Shown one piece after another: positions 8,924-15,119 of a stretch of DNA of 64,000 bases (the first letter of the stretch is position 1; each line of letters begins with the position of its first letter). Position numbers and translations under genes: made by a program. Source of the DNA: Treponema sp. (GTDB taxonomy: Bacteria > Spirochaetota > Spirochaetia > Treponematales > Treponemataceae). The stretch covers positions 43,402-107,401 of the forward strand of contig JAKSLX010000009.1 of NCBI GenBank assembly GCA_024400915.1, given 5' to 3'. The notes under the pieces are model-generated. The model had not been told where the DNA came from. It saw only the letters and a program-made list of their open reading frames with translations, and made no database searches.

Positions 8924-9358
8924 ATGAAAACAAAAGAAGATTTTCCATCAGTCAACGCACGTCCTCCTGAGGGAGAAAGAGTAGACGGAACAAAGTACCG
9001 CGTACTCGTTGTTGATGATTCAATGTTCGTTGCAAAGCAGCTTACACAGATCCTTACTAGCGATGGCTACGAAATCGTTGCTACAGCAGTAGATGGAAAA
9101 GATGGAGTAGACAAGTATAAGGAACTCTGTCCAAATGTTGACCTTGTAACAATGGATATTACTATGCCTCGCATGGATGGTATTACAGCCCTTGAGCAGA
9201 TTATTGCTTTTGACAAGAATGCCCGCGTTGTTATGGTAAGTGCTCTCGGTAAGGAAGAACTCGTTAAGAAGTCTCTCCTTGCAGGTGCAAAGAACTACAT
9301 AGTTAAGCCATTGGACCGCAAGAAGGTTCTTGAACGCATCAGCGCTTCATTGAAATAG
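8924..9358 (+). CDS. cheY: Chemotaxis response regulator CheY
   Basis: A 144-residue single receiver domain that carries the signal from CheA to the flagellar switch (FliM, and FliG at 40778). The acidic pair Asp31-Asp32, phosphoacceptor Asp78 (VTMDITMPRMDG), switch residue Ser106 and Lys128 (YIVKPL) are all present, so it is active. There is a 24-residue N-terminal extension before the first strand. An AAGGAG site lies 7-8 nt before the ATG. Last gene of the operon, followed by a terminator at 9385-9424. Confidence 0.96.
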   Translation: MKTKEDFPSVNARPPEGERVDGTKYRVLVVDDSMFVAKQLTQILTSDGYEIVATAVDGKDGVDKYKELCPNVDLVTMDITMPRMDGITALEQIIAFDKNARVVMVSALGKEELVKKSLLAGAKNYIVKPLDRKKVLERISASLK

Positions 9359-9384
9359 TCTATTTTCATCAGATTATATAAAAA

Positions 9385-9424
9385 CGGTTCTGAGACATGT
9401 TTTCAGGACCGCTTTTGTGTTTTA
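9385..9424 (+). terminator. Rho-independent terminator of the che operon
   Basis: A 9-bp stem (9385-9393 with 9403-9411, one G-U pair), 9-nt loop, then CTTTTGTGTTTT. Confidence 0.75.
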
Positions 9425-9487
9425 AAAAAATCCAGTTACTTGCAGTTTGACCGACAAAGTGACATGGACTTTTATCGAATTGTTATT

Positions 9488-9931
9488 TCATTCTTTTTTC
9501 AGCTGTTCCTCTAGGTTGGAATTCATTTTTTTCAGCAGGTTAAGCAGGATGTTTTTTTCTTCTTCAGAAAAATCCCTGTAGCAAACTTCCAGGAGCTGCT
9601 TTGAAATTTCTCCCGTCATGGAATTGTATTTCTTTCCTTCTTCTGTAAGGGAAATGTATTTTTTTCTGCTGTCTTCCCTGCAGTTTTCCGTTTCAACAAG
9701 GCCTTTTTCAAGGAGCTTTTTTATCAGCACCGTCGTAGTGGATTTGTCCCTGTTTATTTTTTCAGCGATTTCTCCCATGGTCATTTTGGAATTTTCTGAA
9801 AGCAGAAAAAGTATGAAGCCGTGGGAAGATACAAAGCTGTCTGCTTTTGAAAGTCTCTTGTTCAGGAAATCTGCAGAAGCTGAATGTATGTGGGAAATGA
9901 GGGAAACGACTGATGCTACGGTAAAACTCAT
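9488..9931 (-). CDS. MarR-family transcriptional regulator
   Basis: A 147-residue winged-helix regulator of the MarR family, normally a dimeric repressor released by a small ligand. The DNA-binding part is about 50-110: MGEIAEKINRDKSTTTVLIK is the helix-turn-helix, and ETENCREDSRKKYISLTEEG is the wing with the conserved D-x-R. The flanking helices form the dimer interface. It is divergent from the membrane-protein gene at 9997; the 65-bp gap contains a perfect 16-bp palindrome that overlaps both -35 elements, the obvious candidate operator. The start ATG coincides with the predicted transcription start, so the message should be leaderless. Confidence 0.9.
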   Translation of the reverse strand: MSFTVASVVSLISHIHSASADFLNKRLSKADSFVSSHGFILFLLSENSKMTMGEIAEKINRDKSTTTVLIKKLLEKGLVETENCREDSRKKYISLTEEGKKYNSMTGEISKQLLEVCYRDFSEEEKNILLNLLKKMNSNLEEQLKKE

Positions 9932-9937
9932 GGCCTT

Positions 9938-9989
9938 ATTTTATCCATAAGAATGAAAAATTGCAATTTTTATGGTTTCACATTATTAT
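9938..9989. promoter_or_regulatory. Symmetrical divergent promoters sharing a palindromic -35 / candidate MarR operator
   Basis: The perfect palindrome AAAAATTGCAATTTTT (9956-9971) has TTGCAA (9961-9966) at its centre. Leftward: TTGCAA, 17 bp, TAAAAT (9943-9938), start expected at 9931, the MarR ATG. Rightward: TTGCAA, 17 bp, TATTAT (9984-9989), start expected at 9996, next to ATG 9997. One bound dimer would cover the -35 of both promoters. Confidence 0.65.
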
Positions 9990-9996
9990 GTGGACT

Positions 9997-10824
9997 ATGT
10001 TTGGTTTTTTCTTCAAAAAGAATTTATGCGATGTATGGGACAATATTTTCTATGTTGTCATAACAAATTTCTTTTCTCTTATCGTGCTTTTTGGAGCCGC
10101 CATGGCTTTCAAATATGAACTTTTCCTTGAAATGAATGAAGCTTGGAGAAAACCCTTGTTTCTTGGCACTTTCATTGTTGTTTCCATTCTTGTTTGCTCT
10201 GTTGCTTTTGCCGGCGGGGAGAATGCTGCAAACGTTGCAAAATACAATGCTCCGAAATATTCAGTATTCTTTGGCGGACTTTTACACGGTCTGGTTGAAG
10301 GTTTTAAAATCGGACTTTTCATTGGACTTGTAGGTACCGTTGCCTTTGTAAGCATTCCTTTCTATCTCAGTATGTGGAAGCCTGCGGACGGATCTACTGG
10401 AAGCTTTGTGTGGCTTGGGTTCATCATCATCATATTCTGGTTCCTCTTTGCCACTTTTTTTGCACTCCAATGGTACATGCCGGTTCGCGTTGTCATGAAG
10501 AACGGTTTTTTCAAATGCCTTAAGAAGTGCTACCTTCTCTTGCTCGACAACATGGGGTTTAGCTTTTGCCTTGCCTTCTTGAATCTTTTGAATGCCATTC
10601 TTACTGTCGTTACTTTTGGGCTTTTCCCGGGGATGACAGGAGTAATGATTACAAACATGAATGCCTTCAGGTTCAGAATGTACAAATATGACTGGCTTGA
10701 GGTAAATCCTGATCTTACCATGGAAGAACGGAAAAACGTTCCTTGGAATGATCTTCTTGCAAAAGACAGGAAAACTCTTGGCCCTAGACCATTAAAAAGC
10801 TTTATTTTCCCTTGGAAGGAATAG
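9997..10824 (+). CDS. Polytopic inner-membrane protein, DUF624-like, function unknown
   Basis: A 275-residue membrane protein with about five to six transmembrane segments (for example IFYVVITNFFSLIVLFGAAM, LGFIIIIFWFLFATFFALQW, FCLAFLNLLNAILTVVTFGL) and a charged cytosolic-type tail. The arrangement resembles DUF624/YesL-like proteins, but I cannot confirm membership. ATG 9997 is chosen because the predicted promoter initiates at about 9996; ATG 9988 and TTG 9961 are in frame upstream but have no ribosome site and lie within the promoter. It shares its control region with the MarR gene, so the pair may act in response to a membrane-active or toxic ligand (inference). A terminator follows. 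Confidence 0.75.
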   Translation: MFGFFFKKNLCDVWDNIFYVVITNFFSLIVLFGAAMAFKYELFLEMNEAWRKPLFLGTFIVVSILVCSVAFAGGENAANVAKYNAPKYSVFFGGLLHGLVEGFKIGLFIGLVGTVAFVSIPFYLSMWKPADGSTGSFVWLGFIIIIFWFLFATFFALQWYMPVRVVMKNGFFKCLKKCYLLLLDNMGFSFCLAFLNLLNAILTVVTFGLFPGMTGVMITNMNAFRFRMYKYDWLEVNPDLTMEERKNVPWNDLLAKDRKTLGPRPLKSFIFPWKE

Positions 10825-10834
10825 TTTGCTATAA

Positions 10835-10871
10835 AAAGGCTCTGAAAACTGCGGTTTTTAGGGCCTTTCTT
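10835..10871 (+). terminator. Rho-independent terminator after the membrane-protein gene
   Basis: A 15-bp stem with two G-U pairs (10835-10849 with 10854-10868), TGCG loop, then a short CTT run. Confidence 0.65.
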
Positions 10872-10894
10872 GTATTTGCAAAGGTTGACAAAAA

Positions 10895-10930
10895 ACAGTA
10901 AAGGATGCAAAATACAGTAACCGATGTAAA
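10895..10930 (+). repeat. Two 17-bp direct repeats, candidate operator of the HTH-EIIA gene
   Basis: ACAGTAAAGGATGCAAA (10895-10911) and ACAGTAACCGATGTAAA (10914-10930) match at 14 of 17 positions with a 19-bp period. A consensus TTGACA (10885-10890) lies just before the first copy and an SD-like AGGGG after the second. Confidence 0.5.
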
Positions 10931-10951
10931 GTTGTATTATAGGGGTTAAAA

Positions 10952-11596
10952 ATGGAAGACGATATCCTTACAATTGAAGAAGTTGCAAATTACCTTCGCG
11001 TTAGTGAACGCACAGTATATGATTGGGCACAGAAGGGAGAAATTCCTAGCGGAAAAATCGGCACGGTATGGCGATTCAAGAAATCAGAAATTGAAAAGTG
11101 GGTTAATGAACGCCTTTCATCTTCTACAAAGTCTTCATCGGACATTGTGGTTCAGATTAAGAACATCCTTTCTCCGGAAAGAATCGTTTTCATGAATCAT
11201 CAGACAAAGCATGACAGCCTTGTTCAGCTTGCACAGAATCTTGCAACTGCTCCACAAGTTAAGGATGCAAAGGAACTTGAGGTAGAAATCCTTAAGAGAG
11301 AAGAACTCATGTCTACTTCCATCGGTCGTGGACTTGCAATTCCACATGTACGCCTTTCGTCTGTTACAGATCTGGTTATGTCTGTTGGTATTTCAAAGTG
11401 CGATATCATTGACTTCCAGCCAATCGATGAAACACCGGTTCGCGTAATGTTCATGATCGGTGCTGCCTTCAATCAGCACAGCTACTACCTCAAGACTTTA
11501 TCACACTTGAGCACAAAGCTTCGTGAACCAGACCTCTACAAAAAGCTTCTTGAAGCACAGTCCCCAATGGAAGCTTACAATCTTTTGATTCAGTAA
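10952..11596 (+). CDS. Excisionase-type HTH domain fused to PTS EIIA (fructose/Ntr type)
   Basis: A 214-residue fusion. Residues about 5-55 are an AlpA/excisionase-like winged helix (EEVANYLRVSERTVYDWAQK, then GTVWRFKKSEIEKWV). Residues about 65-212 are an EIIA domain of the fructose/PtsN class with the phosphorylated His in GLAIPHVRLSS. Such proteins couple phosphotransfer state to DNA binding; spirochaetes often have regulatory PTS proteins without sugar permeases, so a regulatory role is likely (inference). No EIIB/EIIC gene is nearby. AGGGG lies 8 nt before the ATG. The direct repeats upstream may be its own binding site. A strong terminator follows. Confidence 0.88.
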   Translation: MEDDILTIEEVANYLRVSERTVYDWAQKGEIPSGKIGTVWRFKKSEIEKWVNERLSSSTKSSSDIVVQIKNILSPERIVFMNHQTKHDSLVQLAQNLATAPQVKDAKELEVEILKREELMSTSIGRGLAIPHVRLSSVTDLVMSVGISKCDIIDFQPIDETPVRVMFMIGAAFNQHSYYLKTLSHLSTKLREPDLYKKLLEAQSPMEAYNLLIQ

Positions 11597-11613
11597 AATA
11601 TATATAAAATCAC

Positions 11614-11640
11614 AAAGGCCACCAAATGGTGGCTTTTTTT
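11614..11640 (+). terminator. Rho-independent terminator of the HTH-EIIA gene
   Basis: Stem GCCACC (11618-11623), AAAT loop, GGTGGC (11628-11633), then seven T. It overlaps the stop codon of the convergent gene. Confidence 0.85.
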
Positions 11641-12790
11641 ATGGCAATGCAACGGGAATCCATTTTGAGTAATCCGACTGCTTTCCGTCTATTTTACCCC
11701 AGGTTATTCCTTTGGCAGTTGTCTCTCCTGTAAGGTACAGTTTTCCGTTGACTGTAAATCCAAAACCAGGATGATCGGAAACAAGGCCAGCTATTGCGTG
11801 GCTGTATTCTGCACTTACAAAGATTATGCTGTCGGCATTTATTCCCTGGAGGAGAACTGCAATGAGCATGGAACGGCTATCGCAGTCGGAGCCAGAACCC
11901 AGAAGGATTGAAGGCAGTGAAGCGAAGTCGCTTGTAGTTTTCTCCCGTTCGTATTTGAATCCCTGGGTCCAGGTCAAAAGTTTCTGTGCAAGTTCCGTTG
12001 TATCCTTACAGTCGGGAGCAAGTGTATTGGTAATGTCAAAGCCTGCCTGAAGAAGTCTTTCGCTTGAATCGCGGAATATGAGCCTGTAATATCTTTGCCA
12101 GGCTTCCTTCCACAAATCGCTTTTCTGATACATGAGGAGCACCTGATATTCTCGGGATATGAGGAATTCAGAAGCTTCTTTGTCAGATTCATCGATTTTA
12201 GTCGATATGTCCTTCCCGTCAATTTTCAGGATGATGTCCTTTGCGCCTTTTTTAGGAAAGGTGTAAGAGGTCAAAAGGCCTGCTGAAAAATAACTTTCAA
12301 TGTCTACGTAGATTGAATCAATGAGGCTGGTCATGTATGGGGTTGCTGCCTGTGCATCTTTTTCTGCAGCCCAGGTAAGTACAAGGATTATGCTCTTGTT
12401 TTCGGGGATTACTGCTGCTGCCCCGTAACCTGAAGACTGTACTCCCATAAGGTTTCCTGTGAAAAGGGAAATGGCAGTAGTATTGTTTCTCCACATGAAG
12501 GTGTCCAGGTCTGCTGTAAGTCCAAGTTTTGAAACGGCAGTATTAAGGGCATCCTCAGTTCCTTTGTATTTTCCTTCTTTATAAATTTGGATTATTGCAT
12601 GGACAGGGGCAATGGTGCTTTGTAGTTGAAATGAAGTGTCACTGTTGGAGTTTTCAAGTTTGAAGCCTTCCGGCAAATCTATGCAGACCTTGTCGCTGTA
12701 ACCATTGAAATTGGTTCTTGCGGCAAAAGCAATTGATGCAGCACAGAATAGGGCAACTAAGGTGGCTGCTTTTCTTGATAATCTTGTCAT
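11639..12790 (-). CDS. Secreted transglutaminase-like (papain-fold) protein, function unknown
   Basis: A 383-residue exported protein: signal peptide MTRLSRKAATLVALFCAASI ending near AFA-AR. The N-terminal two thirds are a beta-rich unknown region; the C-terminal part (about 265-383) has the order expected of a transglutaminase-like core: Cys in GSGSDCDSRSML, His in YSHAIAGL and an acidic residue in YLTGETTAKG. Such domains act as cysteine proteases, peptidoglycan amidases or inactive binders, and the substrate cannot be read from sequence. AGAGGA sits 8 nt before ATG 12790. It is divergent from the pseudouridine synthase, whose -35 overlaps this start codon. Confidence 0.7.
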   Translation of the reverse strand: MTRLSRKAATLVALFCAASIAFAARTNFNGYSDKVCIDLPEGFKLENSNSDTSFQLQSTIAPVHAIIQIYKEGKYKGTEDALNTAVSKLGLTADLDTFMWRNNTTAISLFTGNLMGVQSSGYGAAAVIPENKSIILVLTWAAEKDAQAATPYMTSLIDSIYVDIESYFSAGLLTSYTFPKKGAKDIILKIDGKDISTKIDESDKEASEFLISREYQVLLMYQKSDLWKEAWQRYYRLIFRDSSERLLQAGFDITNTLAPDCKDTTELAQKLLTWTQGFKYEREKTTSDFASLPSILLGSGSDCDSRSMLIAVLLQGINADSIIFVSAEYSHAIAGLVSDHPGFGFTVNGKLYLTGETTAKGITWGKIDGKQSDYSKWIPVALP

Positions 12791-12812
12791 TTTGTAAATC
12801 CTCTTCTATGAT
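12784..12812 (+). promoter_or_regulatory. Sigma-70-type promoter of the pseudouridine synthase gene
   Basis: TTGTCA (12784-12789), 17-bp spacer, TATGAT (12807-12812); start expected at about 12819, leaving a leader of about 3 nt before ATG 12822. The -35 overlaps the start codon of the divergent gene. Confidence 0.6.
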
Positions 12813-12821
12813 GTTCGGCAT

Positions 12822-13502
12822 ATGAAAGATGTTTCTATAATCTTTGAAAATGACGACATCCTCCTGGTAAACAAAGAAAGCGGCGTTTCGGTACAGGGCG
12901 GGGTGGGAATAGCACATCCTTTGGACGAAGAACTTCCAAAGCAACTGGGGTACAAGGTTCATCTTGTTCACCGTTTGGACAAGGAAACTGCAGGAATACT
13001 TATAGTTGCAAAAAATCCTGCTGCTGCTACAAAGTGGACAAAACTCATTCAGACAGAACAGGTTCAGAAAGTATATACAGCCGTTTGTTTTGGACTTCCT
13101 CAGGTAAAGGGAAAGACTGCCATGAAGGGAAAACTTGTAGGGACTGTAGAAGCCCACGGTCGTACTCAGGATGCAGAACTTTTCTTTGAAGTTGAAAAAT
13201 CATGGAAGGAGAAAATTGTTTCCGTAAATGCGGAAACGGGAGAAACATCGGAAAAGGAAATTGAACTTTGCAAAATCCTCATAACTTTGGGAACTGGAAG
13301 AATGCATCAGATTCGCATTCAGATGACCAAGGCAGGAGCACCCCTCGCTGGAGACGACAAGCACGGTAATTTCAAACTGAACAAGCTTGCACGTAAAATC
13401 GGAATAAAGAAACTTCAACTTGCCGCAACGAAACTTACGATTCCTGTAAACGGCAAGGCAACCACCTTTGAGATTCCCCTGCCGGAACATTTCAAGTGCT
13501 AG
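12822..13502 (+). CDS. RluA-family RNA pseudouridine synthase
   Basis: A 226-residue pseudouridine synthase that isomerises uridines in rRNA or tRNA. The catalytic motif HRLDKETAGILIVAK is present (Asp about 50), preceded by the family start IFENDDILLVNKESGVSVQG and followed by GTGRMHQIRIQM and LAGDDKHGN. It is short and lacks the N-terminal S4 domain of RluC/RluD, so it is closest in layout to RluA or TruC; the target site is not predictable. Transcribed from its own near-leaderless promoter and convergent with the oxidoreductase gene. Confidence 0.9.
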   Translation: MKDVSIIFENDDILLVNKESGVSVQGGVGIAHPLDEELPKQLGYKVHLVHRLDKETAGILIVAKNPAAATKWTKLIQTEQVQKVYTAVCFGLPQVKGKTAMKGKLVGTVEAHGRTQDAELFFEVEKSWKEKIVSVNAETGETSEKEIELCKILITLGTGRMHQIRIQMTKAGAPLAGDDKHGNFKLNKLARKIGIKKLQLAATKLTIPVNGKATTFEIPLPEHFKC

Positions 13503-13529
13503 GGAATCTGCTAAAGGTTTTATTGGTTT

Positions 13530-14507
13530 TTAAAGTGTTTCGTTAGGGTAGATCACCCCCCATTCTTTTCTAAGACCGTCCATAAGCTTCATGATGAAAA
13601 TAGTTTCTTCGTGAGGCATGGAAGGACATTGGTTTTTTTTCTGCGCAAGGATCTCACCGCATTCAAGAACTTCGTATTCATATCCTGTTGCAATTTCAGG
13701 GAAATCAATGTGCTTGAGTTCCACGTCATTGGTATCATAGCAGGTTATTGAAGACGGATTGTTTATGTTCTCGACAATTGCATAGCCCTTGCTTCCGTGG
13801 AAGATTCCCTTTCTATCTGAGCGGTTGGTAAAGCCAGAGGTGAGGGATGCAATTTTCCCGTTTTTAAAGAAAACCGTCATGCTGTTGAATTTGTCTACTC
13901 CAGTATCTGTGAGGGCAACGGAAGAATCAATCTTTTCTATTTCATTTCCAAAGAACATGGTGGCAAAGTTAAGACAGTATACGCCAAGGTCAAGAAGTGC
14001 TCCTCCTGCGAGCTCTGGTCTTACCATTCTTTCCTTGCCTGCAATGCTGTAGTGGAGGTTTGCACTCAGGTGATCTACCTCTCCGATTATTCCGCTGGCA
14101 ATTGTTTCTGCTATTATTTTTCGTGAAGGCATATAGCGGGTCCATATGGCTTCTGTTACCAGAATGTTTTTCTCTTCTGCTTCCTTCAGGATTTCTTCCG
14201 CTTCCTTAAGGTTTTTTGTAAAGGCTTTTTCACATAGAATTGCTTTATTGTGTGCAAGGCAAAGCTTCATGTTCTCGTAGTGCTGGGAGTGTGGCGTTGC
14301 GATGTAGATGAGGTCAATGTCAGGATCCTTAAGCATTTCCTCGTAGCTTCCGTATGCTTTGGAAATGTTGAATTCCTTTGCGAAATCCTGCGCCTTTTCC
14401 AGTGAACGGGATGCAATTGCATAAATATTTGCCTTGTCAGGTATTGCGGCAACTGTCCTTGCCATTATTTTTGCAATGCTTCCGGCTCCAATAATTCCCA
14501 TGTTCAT
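13530..14507 (-). CDS. Gfo/Idh/MocA-family NAD(P)-dependent oxidoreductase
   Basis: The protein has 325 residues from ATG 14507, which has GGAGG 8 nt upstream; an in-frame ATG at 14537 precedes that site and is rejected. The N-terminal Rossmann fold opens MGIIGAGSIAKIMA; IDLIYIATPHSQHYENMKLC and AILCEKAFTKNLKEAEE carry the conserved EK-P-like segment with the catalytic Lys. The C-terminal half is the alpha/beta substrate domain with GGALLDLGVYCLNFA, typical of trans-dihydrodiol/sugar dehydrogenases. The substrate is unknown and no sugar operon is adjacent. Divergent from the TIGR03546 gene. Confidence 0.88.
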   Translation of the reverse strand: MNMGIIGAGSIAKIMARTVAAIPDKANIYAIASRSLEKAQDFAKEFNISKAYGSYEEMLKDPDIDLIYIATPHSQHYENMKLCLAHNKAILCEKAFTKNLKEAEEILKEAEEKNILVTEAIWTRYMPSRKIIAETIASGIIGEVDHLSANLHYSIAGKERMVRPELAGGALLDLGVYCLNFATMFFGNEIEKIDSSVALTDTGVDKFNSMTVFFKNGKIASLTSGFTNRSDRKGIFHGSKGYAIVENINNPSSITCYDTNDVELKHIDFPEIATGYEYEVLECGEILAQKKNQCPSMPHEETIFIMKLMDGLRKEWGVIYPNETL

Positions 14508-14593
14508 GATTTTTACCTCCATATATTGATTTTTCAATTATCCAATGGGTTTGTGAAAAATGCAAAGTCATAACAGAAAATTTAAGTTTTTTG

Positions 14594-14608
14594 TGTTATA
14601 ATGGCAAC
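14594..14608 (+). promoter_or_regulatory. Extended -10 promoter, predicted leaderless
   Basis: TGTTATAAT (TG at 14594-14595, TATAAT at 14597-14602) is a full extended -10. The start is expected at 14609, exactly the A of the ATG. No recognisable -35 or Shine-Dalgarno sequence. Confidence 0.6.
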
Positions 14609-15118
14609 ATGATAAAGCCATTGACAAAATTGATTGGGGCCTTGAGTTCAAATACTCGCCCTGGAGCCATTGCCCATGCAGTCTCATGCGGCATTCTTTT
14701 AGGATTTATACCAAAGGATAATTTGCTTTGGTATGTACTCTTTGTCTTCATCCTTTTCATGAACATCCAGCGAGGAGCCTACGCACTATGCATTCTTCTG
14801 GGAGCTGCCCTTACTGTTTTTCTTGATCCTCTTTTTGATTCCGTAGGGTATTCCATACTTACGATTGAAAGCATGAGTTCAACCTATGCAGGTCTTTTGA
14901 ATGTGCCTTTCGTTGCATTTACAAAGCTGAACAATACCGTTGTCATGGGGTCCCTTGTATGTGGCCTCATTGCTTACATTCCTTTCTATGCCCTCGGAAG
15001 ACTTTTTGTGTGGGCATGGAGAAAATATCTTGCTGAAAAAATCAGGAAGCTTAAGATTACTGCTGTCATCAAGAATATTCCTCTTGTTGAAAAAATTGCA
15101 GGAATGATCGGAGACTAA
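14609..15118 (+). CDS. TIGR03546-type integral membrane protein
   Basis: A 169-residue protein with about four hydrophobic segments (LLWYVLFVFILFMNI, AYALCILLGAALTVFLD, VVMGSLVCGLIAYIPFYALG) and a basic C-terminus. From memory it matches TIGR03546, a small membrane protein always encoded beside a TIGR03545 protein, as here: the next start is 1 bp after this stop. ATG 14609 is chosen because a perfect extended -10 ends 6 nt before it; a TTG at 14591 lies inside the promoter. Its molecular role is not known to me. Confidence 0.75.
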   Translation: MIKPLTKLIGALSSNTRPGAIAHAVSCGILLGFIPKDNLLWYVLFVFILFMNIQRGAYALCILLGAALTVFLDPLFDSVGYSILTIESMSSTYAGLLNVPFVAFTKLNNTVVMGSLVCGLIAYIPFYALGRLFVWAWRKYLAEKIRKLKITAVIKNIPLVEKIAGMIGD

Positions 15119-15119
15119 A

